DNA of 51,544 nt from a virus: positions 1 to 51,544 of IMG/VR virus record IMGVR_UViG_3300050120_000035. One strand, written 5' to 3'. This document shows, in pieces, positions 38,700-47,468 of the stretch. The notes beneath the pieces are model-generated. The model was not told the DNA's origin. It ran no database searches and saw nothing but the letters and a program-made list of their open reading frames with translations. Each line of letters opens with the position of its first letter. The first letter of the stretch is position 1. The translations under genes and the position numbers were made by a program.

Positions 38700-39122
38700 A
38701 TGAGTGACATAGTCGGCTCGTGTACAGACTGTATTATAAGCGCACCACAGTCTCCAGTCAACACCTTGAACGCATTGTTGAACGTGTCTCTTGGTAGGAA
38801 TCAAATCACACGGCATCTAGCAACGGTTCCGGTTACGTTTGATGCGACACTTGGTGCCACAATGCAAGACTTCGCTTTAGGTGGTGCTAAATCAATCGTG
38901 TTGACTCGTGGCGCTGCAGGATTAATCCTGTCAACTACGGCACCGCTGACAGTGACTACTACGAAGAGTATCGACGATGGGCAGAGCACTATAACCAACA
39001 CCATAACGGTCAATAGTCTATTGTTCCTAGACGATGTGTACACGTCAGTAACGGTAACGAATCAAAACGCTACTGGGACCGCCAACATTACTGGTCAACT
39101 AGTGCATATTCCTGCGATGTAA
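38700..39122 (+). CDS. hypothetical beta-rich virion-like protein
   Basis: A 140-residue Thr/Val/Ala-rich protein with regular beta strands (TVPVTFDATLG, KSIVLTRGAAGLILSTT, TITNTITVNSLLFL). Two cysteines (C-x2-C) lie near the N-terminus. AGGAG lies 7 bases upstream. It is the last plus-strand gene before the terminator and resembles a small virion domain. Not recognised. Confidence 0.5.
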   Translation: MSDIVGSCTDCIISAPQSPVNTLNALLNVSLGRNQITRHLATVPVTFDATLGATMQDFALGGAKSIVLTRGAAGLILSTTAPLTVTTTKSIDDGQSTITNTITVNSLLFLDDVYTSVTVTNQNATGTANITGQLVHIPAM

Positions 39123-39137
39123 GATGCTTCAAATGAC

Positions 39138-39173
39138 AAAAGCCCCGCTAGATGAAAGTCTAGCGGGGCTTTT
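39138..39173. terminator. strong bidirectional terminator between convergent modules
   Basis: A perfect 15-base inverted repeat (39138-39152 and 39159-39173) with a six-base loop and a GC-rich core (AGCCCCGCTAGA) is bordered by A-run and T-run. It therefore reads as a rho-independent terminator in both directions, ending the fibre module from the left and the baseplate operon from the right. Confidence 0.92.
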
Positions 39174-39195
39174 CTTTGCTTGTTTCGTTTCCGTA

Positions 39196-39705
39196 TCACT
39201 TCAGAGACGTGGCCTTTAGCTGCTTGTCGTATTCGATTGGCAGTGGATTATCTTTGATATACTCGTTCACTTCGTCCAACCATGTTCGCGTTTCAGCATT
39301 TAGGTCCACTCGTTTCCCAACACTGATATGCGGTACAAAGTCGTCGAAAGTATGTTTGAATCCTTCACCAATCAACTCATAATGCAAGCTCATTATCTGA
39401 GGACTCTTAACTAATGCTACAACAATCTTCTCTCCGTCTTTTTCAGTCCACACGGCTAGTTCAGTTATTTCACCGGTGCATGGCCTATCTTTCGGAACCT
39501 TAACTTCCGTAGGTATAGAACCGATGTGATATAGAACCGTAGTGTGGAATTCCGTGCTGTTACGTGTTTTGAACGGGGCTTTGTCCAATAGCTTTTGGAG
39601 TGTCAGTATAGACTCCTCAGTTGGATCGGCCCACACATAGAAGCCGTCCTCTGGATTACTACCAGCTATCTCATTGTATAGAATACGCGCAGTTATTTTG
39701 TTCAC
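39196..39705 (-). CDS. 2H phosphoesterase, Acb1-like anti-CBASS candidate
   Basis: A 169-residue protein with the two catalytic motifs of 2H phosphoesterases: HTT at 54-56 (FHTTVLYH) and HIS at 126-128 (FVPHISVG). Length, motif spacing, the opening GFYVW stretch and the HYELIGEG helix before the second motif are like the phage protein Acb1, which hydrolyses the cyclic nucleotides of CBASS immunity. It has a GTG start overlapping the previous stop (GTGA) and is the last gene of the baseplate operon. The 2H class is well supported; Acb1 function is inferred. Confidence 0.68.
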   Translation of the reverse strand: MNKITARILYNEIAGSNPEDGFYVWADPTEESILTLQKLLDKAPFKTRNSTEFHTTVLYHIGSIPTEVKVPKDRPCTGEITELAVWTEKDGEKIVVALVKSPQIMSLHYELIGEGFKHTFDDFVPHISVGKRVDLNAETRTWLDEVNEYIKDNPLPIEYDKQLKATSLK

Positions 39706-40271
39706 GATAGCACCGGATATGGTGGCACGGTAGAGACTGTCGTGCTAGTAAGCAACGGAGTTATGGTCTGGATATAAGTCATCAGTATAGTAGCCTGTGC
39801 CAAGGTGATAGTCTGTGTAACACCTAGCTTATCGTTCTTCATGAACATATCAGTGTCAGCATTAGCTTGTTTTATAAGCTGTGAAACAAGCAATTTCTGA
39901 TTAGCCAATGCGAGCTCAGTGTTCTCGGTTGCTGGATAAGTAACTACCTGTCCATCAACTACTTTGAACAACAGATTTCCAGATGCAGCAGCTTCCTGCA
40001 GCGAGGTCATCGTGGCTTCAGGTACTACCACTGCGTCGGCTGGAATCTGACTAGGCGTATGCCAATAAGAACTATACCAAGTACCGAATCCATTCTGAGC
40101 ACTAGGAGAGAAGTAGAACACCGGAGGCGGCGGTGGCAACGGTGCTTGTGGAACGACCGCTGTCGCCGCTACTATTTCAGGAGTTTTAGCCACTGTCTGT
40201 ATAGGAGTTTCCGGCTGTGTTGGAATCTCTACTGTTTGATCCATGGTACTAGTTGAAGTTTGGTCTGTCAT
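39702..40271 (-). CDS. tail fibre assembly chaperone-like protein
   Basis: A 189-residue protein with a proline- and threonine-rich first 50 residues. It continues FYFSPSAQNGFGTWYSS, then IPADAVVVPEATMTSLQEAAASG and VDGQVVTYPA, the layout of P2/lambda-type fibre assembly proteins, where a small Y-S-P-x-x-x-G-F domain precedes a helical part. It lies directly after the fibre gene at 40272, its likely client. GAGGA lies 6 bases before the ATG. Confidence 0.65.
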   Translation of the reverse strand: MTDQTSTSTMDQTVEIPTQPETPIQTVAKTPEIVAATAVVPQAPLPPPPPVFYFSPSAQNGFGTWYSSYWHTPSQIPADAVVVPEATMTSLQEAAASGNLLFKVVDGQVVTYPATENTELALANQKLLVSQLIKQANADTDMFMKNDKLGVTQTITLAQATILMTYIQTITPLLTSTTVSTVPPYPVLS

Positions 40272-41996
40272 TTAATATCCTCGTGCGGACCAGTAGAATC
40301 CATCGAAAGTGTCTGAACTAGTGTTACCAATTATGCAGCACTGGAAACCACCGTTGCCTATAGAACCACTTATCACGTTGGCGCACACATCAGGATGTGA
40401 CGAGTTGTTACTGCGTGGTACGACATCAACATGTGTTACTGCGTTAGGGAATCCCAAAGCAAACGATACGTTGAAGAAGCCGGACCAACCAGACACAGCC
40501 GTAACTCCCCATTGTTCAATATCAGTAACACCTTGACTGGTCGGCAGATATCGCCAAGCAGGATTGGTCCCGACTGATGATTGGAATTGTCCCTCGAAGG
40601 TAGAGAACGCCGAATTAACCGCGTTGGCAGTGTTTTGAGCGGCTACAGCTGAACTGCTGATACCTAACAGATATTTGTTAAGACTTTCGTTACCACAGAT
40701 ATTGTAACGTAGAGCAGAACTACCTTTCGCAAGCCATGTACCATCACCATTGTAGACATACAGAGTAGTTTCACCTCCAAACATAGGCACTTGAACGAAT
40801 GTACCGTTGGATATGTCTATTCCGCCACCGTTAGCATTAACGTACAGAATACCGTTCCCAGCGTCACTCCCAAAACACGATACCTGTACAGCATTTCCAG
40901 GCACTAGGTTTGCATACGGCGGAAGTTCTATTACTTGAACTAACCCTGAGCCACTGGCAGCATAAGGACTAAACGTAAATGAACCACCTAGATCTGCTGC
41001 AGTCAGGGTAACGACTTCAGGAGTCACCGGTTCATAAATGCTATTATTTGCTTGCAGACCACCGTTAGGCGGATCTATGATCTGCGAATAGTAGATAGAT
41101 CCACCTGCTTGATCATCTCTGTATATGCGTAGGTTAGAACCAACCGTCGGTGCGTTCAACAACGGTGTATTTACGTAGGTTCCGTCACTTGACACATTCA
41201 GCGAGAATCGATAGTTCGCACCAGATACTGCAACGGAAGACACCGAGCGGAAGAATCCGTCTGACGTTTGAACAACGAACTGTCGATTGGCCGCCGTCAA
41301 ATCTTGAGGATGGCAAGAAGTAGCTAATACTTCTACCCAAGATGTACTGGAGTTAGCAACGGCGAAATCAACACTCGAAGTTCCTATAGGGCTATATGGC
41401 CAATACGAAGTATTCAGCGACCAGTTTTCATCGCTGGTATTTTGCAATAGCGATGAATCACCGTTAGTGTTTAGTTCACGGCATAGCGTCAACGGGATAT
41501 CTGGATTAGCTGAAATACCCGGTGGGAATATATCGCTCCATTGAAACACTTCCCATACGGCTGGCGGTCCATCGGTAGTGTCGATTTGAAACACGGCTGT
41601 CGACTGTTGCAGCTTCAGCAGACAGTTGAGTGTGTACGAACTAACAACGTTTGTTCCCAACGATGAATATTTGTATTGGAGTGTGTCAAACACAGCCTTA
41701 GCAAACATCACTCCGCCTTCGAGGAATAACGCCACTTCCCCGAATTCGAAAGGACCTGCATCAGGCGGTATCTGACAGACGATGTTGATCGTGTTGTTAC
41801 CGATGTTAGAATACGACGTCGGTGCACCAGTGTACAGCAAGTTACCGTTCAGTCCTGTGTCGGTTGTTTGAGGATCGTATCCGTACCCGTCACCGATCTC
41901 GAAACTAGTTATGTGTATGTACGGACCTTCTGGCATAGCCACAGATGCAGCAGCCAAGCCGGCATCTGTGATAAGAAACAGTGGCGTTGCGGACAT
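40272..41996 (-). CDS. tail fibre protein of the baseplate operon
   Basis: A 574-residue fibre whose N-terminal 130 residues (LITDAGLAAASVA, FEIGDGYGY, LNGNLLYTGAP, GPFEFGEVALFLEGGVMFAKA) match the attachment domain of the fibre at 19295. This is the P2 gpH-like position, after the gpI-like gene and before the chaperone. The middle has carbohydrate-module-like beta sequence; the C-terminal part (GVTAVSGWSGFFNVSFALGF then DGFYWSARGY) looks like a collar/tip domain. GAGG lies 6 bases upstream. Confidence 0.75.
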   Translation of the reverse strand: MSATPLFLITDAGLAAASVAMPEGPYIHITSFEIGDGYGYDPQTTDTGLNGNLLYTGAPTSYSNIGNNTINIVCQIPPDAGPFEFGEVALFLEGGVMFAKAVFDTLQYKYSSLGTNVVSSYTLNCLLKLQQSTAVFQIDTTDGPPAVWEVFQWSDIFPPGISANPDIPLTLCRELNTNGDSSLLQNTSDENWSLNTSYWPYSPIGTSSVDFAVANSSTSWVEVLATSCHPQDLTAANRQFVVQTSDGFFRSVSSVAVSGANYRFSLNVSSDGTYVNTPLLNAPTVGSNLRIYRDDQAGGSIYYSQIIDPPNGGLQANNSIYEPVTPEVVTLTAADLGGSFTFSPYAASGSGLVQVIELPPYANLVPGNAVQVSCFGSDAGNGILYVNANGGGIDISNGTFVQVPMFGGETTLYVYNGDGTWLAKGSSALRYNICGNESLNKYLLGISSSAVAAQNTANAVNSAFSTFEGQFQSSVGTNPAWRYLPTSQGVTDIEQWGVTAVSGWSGFFNVSFALGFPNAVTHVDVVPRSNNSSHPDVCANVISGSIGNGGFQCCIIGNTSSDTFDGFYWSARGY

Positions 41997-42010
41997 TGAT
42001 GCCTCTATAC

Positions 42011-43120
42011 TTAGAATAAGCGGGATGATACAATATTCATAGGACGTGATTGCTGGTCATCTTGTAGACCGAATACATAGTTACGGAAGCCGTAGCTTAG
42101 ATCAAAGCATATTGGAAACGACGCCAAGTTAGTCTTCCCCGTAGCGACTGTTAGGGCTTCCGTATCTGCCCATGTTAAATTCAATAGGCCGGAGGCGGTA
42201 CTAGAATTCTGAGTGGTGCTGCTCAGTACGCCAGTGGTCTGTAGATTGCCAGGGAAATCCACATACAGCTTAACAAAATATTGACGGGCGGTTAGCTGGC
42301 CGGATGTTGGAGTGTTAGCAGCACTGAGTTGAATACCATTAACCAGAAACTGAGAAGCGAATTGATCAAGCGTAGTTCCAGTCGAGCGCGCACGGATACC
42401 CAGGAATCCCCAGAACGAATTAGGATCCTGCATGTTGATCGATGAACCAAACAGTGACACATAGCCCTGACTGCTGTAGTTCATGGACCGTACAAAATCA
42501 GAGGACTGGGAATACAAAGTGATAGATGGTTGTGCTGGTGCTACAGGCAACAGTATGGTCACACCAGTGAACGCAACGTTCCCACCGTATCTGTTTATGC
42601 CAGTTAGATACCACTGGGAATTGACGTTATTGGAAGTCGGTACAATAATCGGTCGCTGCAGATCAGACATAACCGCTGGCTGTGCTCCAGTTCCGAAAGG
42701 CGCACTGTTGAAGTCACCATACTGCGGATCACCGTAGAAGGCAAAGGTAATACGACCACCGTAGATATTGAAGTCTGCAGTCATCGGAAACGATTGATTG
42801 GCAGCCAATGCTATCGTCGTGTTACCAGCCGTGTATTGATTTCCGACTGATTGAGCAGTTAGTTGCGATAGTGCGTAGTCTAGAGTCTTGAATGGCGCAG
42901 CCTTAGTTCCACCTGTTGATACGTCAGTTCCAGCGCTACTCACGTAATAAACGGTCGACGCCAACACTTGTCCGACATATAGACCGTCAGTTAGATTCTG
43001 AACAGTGTTACCGGGCCGTGCGCTTACTGGCATTAATTGTGTATTTAAAGTATCCGACAAGTCCATCGGCCGATGCACAAGTTGAGTACTGTCATAAAAG
43101 ACTGGAATTTGAGCTGTCAT
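42011..43120 (-). CDS. beta-helix-type baseplate/fibre protein
   Basis: A 369-residue protein. Residues about 55-90 contain VYYVSSAGTDVSTGG then APFKTLDYALSQL, the typical entry to right-handed beta-helix (pectate-lyase-like) phage proteins. The rest is beta-rich with regular turns. The start overlaps the upstream gene by four bases. It could be a baseplate-attached side protein or a short tail spike; no catalytic residues are evident. Confidence 0.6.
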   Translation of the reverse strand: MTAQIPVFYDSTQLVHRPMDLSDTLNTQLMPVSARPGNTVQNLTDGLYVGQVLASTVYYVSSAGTDVSTGGTKAAPFKTLDYALSQLTAQSVGNQYTAGNTTIALAANQSFPMTADFNIYGGRITFAFYGDPQYGDFNSAPFGTGAQPAVMSDLQRPIIVPTSNNVNSQWYLTGINRYGGNVAFTGVTILLPVAPAQPSITLYSQSSDFVRSMNYSSQGYVSLFGSSINMQDPNSFWGFLGIRARSTGTTLDQFASQFLVNGIQLSAANTPTSGQLTARQYFVKLYVDFPGNLQTTGVLSSTTQNSSTASGLLNLTWADTEALTVATGKTNLASFPICFDLSYGFRNYVFGLQDDQQSRPMNIVSSRLF

Positions 43121-44382
43121 GTTGTGTACCAGAAAGGAGTATATTGGCCGCTACCTGTCACTACTTCCATGAATCCATCAGGATTCACTAACAAGTTACC
43201 ACGTTGATTCCCTACGATCTGCGTTGGGACCGTTCCCAAGCTACCTGTTCGCTGCACCGGGACACTACTATACACTGGTATCCGAGCAGTAGATCGCGTG
43301 GATCCAGGGACAGGAATCCAGCTAACTGGTCCATACAAAATTGAGTAGCCGCTGTTCTGACCATTAGTTGATGGACCACCACATAATGTAGTAGGCAATG
43401 AATCGACGTTCGTTACCGTTTGATCAGCCGCAGTGTACGCTGGATAAGTACGTCCCTCAGTATCCTGTAGCCATGCGGTAGGTTGACTCAGCATGTAGAT
43501 GCTACTAAAGTCAGTAGCCGTAGGATTTGTGGTTAGTGCACTCATCGGTACGTCTGGAGCTATATCATAGACTGGCGGACTATCGGCACCAATTCGTATT
43601 GTATTCGAGATGACCAGCGCTGAGTCAGCCCACAATCCTATGGCTACAACTACCGCCAGATCGTAACCATCTTCAAGATGATCTACAATTGGAATGTCAT
43701 AAGACAATTCAACAGCCTGTAACACTAGATTGTAGTTCGCGATCTCGTAAAAGAACGAAACCAGCGTCTGTATATCAAGCGTCTGTAAGCCACCGCTTGC
43801 TACCACGGACACGTGGGTGGTTGGATACCATGTACCGTTTTCCCATATAGGTGTTCCTATACTAGCGTCACCTTCTGGAACGAAATTCACATAGTCGTCA
43901 GTCCATAATTTCTGAACAATCAACGATGCTGACAGACAATAGTTGATGAAGTTGATGAATGATTCAGTGCCTTTCCCAAACCAATACTGACCAACCCAGC
44001 GACTAATTGTTTGATAATTGTCATTAGTCATAACGCCGGCGTTCTGAAGTTTCATGCCTAGAGCATTTACCTGCATGACTAGTAGCTGACGTTCTGGCTG
44101 AGACCAAGCTTCAAACGGAATCAACTGGCTATCAGCTATTGGTCCGGCTTCCATTGCTGGATTACTGATCCACATGTTACGTAAGCCACCTACGATTTCG
44201 GTCTTCATGTCGACTAGCGGCTCGAATACTTCGTCGATAGCATCCATGAAATCGACGAAGTACGGGTTCATCTCCAAGTAAGGTGGAAGCAATATGGATC
44301 TAGGTGTTCTATAACCAAGCCGTTTGTTCTCAGCCGGATCTGTACTTGGAACGTTCTGTGAGTACGTGTATACGGTGGTCAT
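43117..44382 (-). CDS. gp7/gpI-like baseplate wedge protein
   Basis: A 421-residue protein placed directly after the gpJ/gp6-like gene, as P2 gpI is. The N-terminal part (LLPPYLEMNPYFVDFMDAIDEV, then GKGTESFINFINY and DDYVNFVPE) has the helical, aromatic-rich pattern of gpI/gp7 wedge proteins, where an N-terminal helical domain joins gpJ. Four bases separate it from the upstream stop. Identity is supported mainly by order and this region. Confidence 0.6.
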   Translation of the reverse strand: MTTVYTYSQNVPSTDPAENKRLGYRTPRSILLPPYLEMNPYFVDFMDAIDEVFEPLVDMKTEIVGGLRNMWISNPAMEAGPIADSQLIPFEAWSQPERQLLVMQVNALGMKLQNAGVMTNDNYQTISRWVGQYWFGKGTESFINFINYCLSASLIVQKLWTDDYVNFVPEGDASIGTPIWENGTWYPTTHVSVVASGGLQTLDIQTLVSFFYEIANYNLVLQAVELSYDIPIVDHLEDGYDLAVVVAIGLWADSALVISNTIRIGADSPPVYDIAPDVPMSALTTNPTATDFSSIYMLSQPTAWLQDTEGRTYPAYTAADQTVTNVDSLPTTLCGGPSTNGQNSGYSILYGPVSWIPVPGSTRSTARIPVYSSVPVQRTGSLGTVPTQIVGNQRGNLLVNPDGFMEVVTGSGQYTPFWYTT

Positions 44383-44386
44383 TGCT

Positions 44387-46192
44387 TTATCCGTTTGCCA
44401 TCCGTGTGGGATTAGAACCAGCAGTGCGCTGTTGCCGTTCAGAATAGAACACGTTGATCGTTAGGCTATTGAGTGAATTATAGCGAATCGGAGTATCCGC
44501 AATAGTTGTCGGCGGTCCACCAGTTGGCGTTATGCTTCCATTGTCTGCAAACGTAAGAACCGAAGCTTCAACAGTCGCTAGTATTCCTAGGCCACTGGCA
44601 GATCGACCCCATACTTGATACGTAGCTGCGTCTGCTACAGCCGGCCATGTTAGAGTAATACCGTAGCTAGCTGTCGTACTGATGACTTGTGGGAATACCC
44701 AATTCGTCGGAACCCCTACTTCACCAGTAGTAAGTGTTGTTGATACTGAGTAAGCATAAACCAACGATCCTAAGGAACCACCACCAGGGACCAATGTATA
44801 CGTGATTTGTGGACTCTCTGGGGCGGTAACTATCATTGATCCAGTTGGAGCATTTGGTATGATGTACGATATCTGTCCTGCCGCCGCTGCAGTCGCGGCA
44901 TCGATCAAGTCAGAGATATAGAAATTAGTCATCAATATACCGGGTTGCGGTGCAAACATATTGGTGATAGCTGTTTCTACTGCCGTCTGTACCTGAGTCG
45001 GGACTGCACTATTGAACACATAAATGTCCATATTCACATCACGCGGCACTGCTATCGGGTCCTGCCACAAGAAGTACGGTGCGTACATCGTGACGGTCTG
45101 ACAGTAGTTCGTGAAGTCAGTAATCTGATCCTGGGTCCAAGGACTGCTTGTCAATCCGGACACGCGAATGACGTTCATCCAACGATAATCACTTGGATTT
45201 ATTTCGCGCTGCGCTTGAGTGACCGCATCCAGTATTCCTGGATATGTAGCAATCGTTGCTTGATATTGCGACTTCGTCACTGCAGATTGGTAAGTACCGA
45301 ACCCGCCGGCTGCCACGTTCTTATACGCAATAACTGGCTTGTCGTTAGCACCGCCTGTAGGATTCGCACTGAATGTTCCCGTGATTTGCGGGAAACCAGT
45401 AACCGAAACCGTCTTGTTGATGGTGATCACGCTATTGCCGTTCGCACCCTGAGTTATCGGATACGAAATGTTTACCGTATCGTTGATCTGGGGGATGGTA
45501 CCGAACTGACCATTGACGCCGCCCAGATTACCGAACTGAATCAACAGACGTCCGTTGGACAGTGTCATGTCGGCGTAACCGGGCAAGCCATCAAAGTTCC
45601 ACAAGACGCCGTACGACTTAGGTATCAGTGTATCGTTGACCTGGATTATGACGTCCTGGTCACTGATAACAAATCCATCTTGACTCGACACAAAGGTCTG
45701 GCGTTCAGTGCCAAGGCCGTTCATGGAGTAGCTATAGATCTGTCCCTCGTATAAGGTAACAGCCAATGGCACACCAGCCAGTATCTGAAGTTGCGTACGA
45801 TTGAAGAAGTAACTACCACCGCATGAGAATTGAGTTAGCGGTGGAAGGCTGACTGACAGCGCACAATTAAGTGTACCCGTCACACCAGCCGGTAGATATC
45901 GGGCTATGCGTAAGCCCTGCATCGTGGTTATAGAAAGCACTGCGTCGTCTGACTGCGCAGTCTCTGAGAACACGTCCTCAGATTCACGCATCAACCGGCC
46001 TTGAGCAAAAGACCCGACAGTTGATATCAACTCGATCAGCGTTTCACTAGTTTGAGTTGTTAGATTACCAATCCAAGTAGGCTTGAGCGCCAATGCTTGT
46101 TGGAATTGCTGAACGAATTGATCAACATCAGCAGTTAGATCAGATAGAACAAGAGTGGGTGTGGTCGATGCTGTCGTTATTGGGGTAGACAT
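44387..46192 (-). CDS. gp6/gpJ-like baseplate wedge protein
   Basis: A 601-residue protein with baseplate-J features: an N-terminal helical domain (LSDLTADVDQFVQQFQQAL), a central beta domain, then DAVTQAQREINPSDYRWMNVIRVSG and NYCQTVTMYAPYFLW, DVNMDIYVF and a VQTAVETAITNMF helix, the gpJ core. A fibronectin-like insert (SYGITLTWPAVADAATYQVWGRS) lies near residues 500-560, which is unusual for gp6/J and may display a binding domain. It connects wedges around the hub in the baseplate. Confidence 0.78.
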   Translation of the reverse strand: MSTPITTASTTPTLVLSDLTADVDQFVQQFQQALALKPTWIGNLTTQTSETLIELISTVGSFAQGRLMRESEDVFSETAQSDDAVLSITTMQGLRIARYLPAGVTGTLNCALSVSLPPLTQFSCGGSYFFNRTQLQILAGVPLAVTLYEGQIYSYSMNGLGTERQTFVSSQDGFVISDQDVIIQVNDTLIPKSYGVLWNFDGLPGYADMTLSNGRLLIQFGNLGGVNGQFGTIPQINDTVNISYPITQGANGNSVITINKTVSVTGFPQITGTFSANPTGGANDKPVIAYKNVAAGGFGTYQSAVTKSQYQATIATYPGILDAVTQAQREINPSDYRWMNVIRVSGLTSSPWTQDQITDFTNYCQTVTMYAPYFLWQDPIAVPRDVNMDIYVFNSAVPTQVQTAVETAITNMFAPQPGILMTNFYISDLIDAATAAAAGQISYIIPNAPTGSMIVTAPESPQITYTLVPGGGSLGSLVYAYSVSTTLTTGEVGVPTNWVFPQVISTTASYGITLTWPAVADAATYQVWGRSASGLGILATVEASVLTFADNGSITPTGGPPTTIADTPIRYNSLNSLTINVFYSERQQRTAGSNPTRMANG

Positions 46193-46200
46193 CTGGCTCT

Positions 46201-46617
46201 CTATTGAGTAATAGTGAAACTCATGGCTTGTCTGGCGCTAGTTAAGCCAACAGTAAAAGCCAACCGCACTTGATAACCGGGCAACGTCATGTCAGGCGTT
46301 ACGTATGAATTGGACACATCTATGTTTATCCGAGGCTCCCATCTAGCTATTGCTTGAATCATAGCGATCTGCATGTTGTTAGCTGTTGTTTGATCAATAG
46401 GTTCCTGTAGGAATTGATACCACATGGATCCGTATTCAGGCTGAAAGATCCGTGAGCGTGCGCCTATTGGACAATTGAACAGATTGAACAACGAACAAAG
46501 CTGGATAGCTTGACTGTCAGGTAGCCTATCAGGTAACCCGTTGATGCCAAATTGTGGATTTACATCAATCCAGGTTGCACCGTTTAAACTTACTTGGAAA
46601 TTCGTTAATTGGACCAC
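46201..46617 (-). CDS. gp25/gpW-like baseplate wedge protein
   Basis: A 138-residue protein with a GTG start and GGGGA upstream. The hallmark is FQPEYGSMWYQFLQEP, then AIARWEPRI, matching the lysozyme-like fold of gp25/gpW with the conserved E-P-R. It nucleates sheath assembly at the baseplate. It lies in the canonical position between the spike and gp6/J genes. Confidence 0.85.
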   Translation of the reverse strand: MVQLTNFQVSLNGATWIDVNPQFGINGLPDRLPDSQAIQLCSLFNLFNCPIGARSRIFQPEYGSMWYQFLQEPIDQTTANNMQIAMIQAIARWEPRINIDVSNSYVTPDMTLPGYQVRLAFTVGLTSARQAMSFTITQ

Positions 46618-46651
46618 TTTAATCCCCAGTCAGTAACCATAAAATTTCCAA

Positions 46652-47464
46652 TTAGATCTGCTGATTTGGAACGCTAGTGGTACTTTCATTTCCGTTATCG
46701 TCGTATTGGTGATCATGCTCATCGTATATAGTGCGCATGTTACCAACCGTCTTAGTGTTTCCACTGGCGGTCAAGTCAGTCATATTACCGGCTGCCGATA
46801 TATCGTTATCTGACGAAACTGGTCCACCCATGAAGTTATGTGCGGCCGCTTTGTACGAAGCAGTACCGCCAGCGCTTAGACTCACATTTCCATTTGCAGA
46901 AACTACAGCGTTGCCAGAAGCACTGATCCCAGCGTTGCCCGTCACATTGATTTGCCAGTCACCGTTGGAGGTTTCAACATCACCATTGACTGCAGTCACA
47001 CGCTTACCGTTAGCATCTATGTTGATAGTTGCTCCACCCTTGGTAGTGAACGTATACGTGTGGTTTGTCATGTCGTACTTAACTACGTTTCCGTCTGGGT
47101 CTTTGAATCCCCAGACATTTGGATCTGTAAAATCAGCGTTGACTGCGGCCGCCACTTGGATCGGTGAATACAGACCATTGTGCTCGTCACCATTCTGGAG
47201 CTCAACCTTGATATTGGAGCCTACGTACGGACTACCGTAGGTTCCGTAAGCACCGTTAGGGCCAACACCGAAACCAAAGGGTGAGCTCGTGTGTGCACCG
47301 ATCCATGGTACTTCGCCTTTTGTCGTGTCATACAGATTTGGAACATTTGCTTGAACACGATGGAGTCCTTCAGGGTCAACGTTGATTGTTACCGTCCCTA
47401 GATAATAGCCTTCGCCGTATTTCTCGGTAGCAGCCACCGTGTCATTTGCTGATTGGAATCCCAT
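46652..47464 (-). CDS. gpV/gp5-like baseplate spike with OB-fold and beta-helix
   Basis: A 270-residue puncturing spike. The N-terminal 100 residues form an OB-fold (YLGTVTINVDPEGLHRVQANVPNLYD). A repetitive beta-helix follows (residues about 130-235, rich in x-A-x-G-N-x-x-x-S). The C-terminal DEHDHQYDD with an H-x-H pair is the metal-binding tip found in gpV spikes. No lysozyme domain is present. AGG lies about 8 bases before the ATG. Confidence 0.82.
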   Translation of the reverse strand: MGFQSANDTVAATEKYGEGYYLGTVTINVDPEGLHRVQANVPNLYDTTKGEVPWIGAHTSSPFGFGVGPNGAYGTYGSPYVGSNIKVELQNGDEHNGLYSPIQVAAAVNADFTDPNVWGFKDPDGNVVKYDMTNHTYTFTTKGGATINIDANGKRVTAVNGDVETSNGDWQINVTGNAGISASGNAVVSANGNVSLSAGGTASYKAAAHNFMGGPVSSDNDISAAGNMTDLTASGNTKTVGNMRTIYDEHDHQYDDNGNESTTSVPNQQI

Positions 47465-47468
47465 GATG

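Noticed and set aside
44945-45754. Long plus-strand open frame (269 codons)
   Set aside because: It lies entirely inside the gp6/J-like gene on the other strand, has an odd Cys/His/Arg-rich composition and no ribosome binding site; it is an antisense shadow.
46731-47240. Plus-strand open frame of 169 codons
   Set aside because: Antisense to the well-supported spike gene; composition reflects the reverse complement of its repeats.
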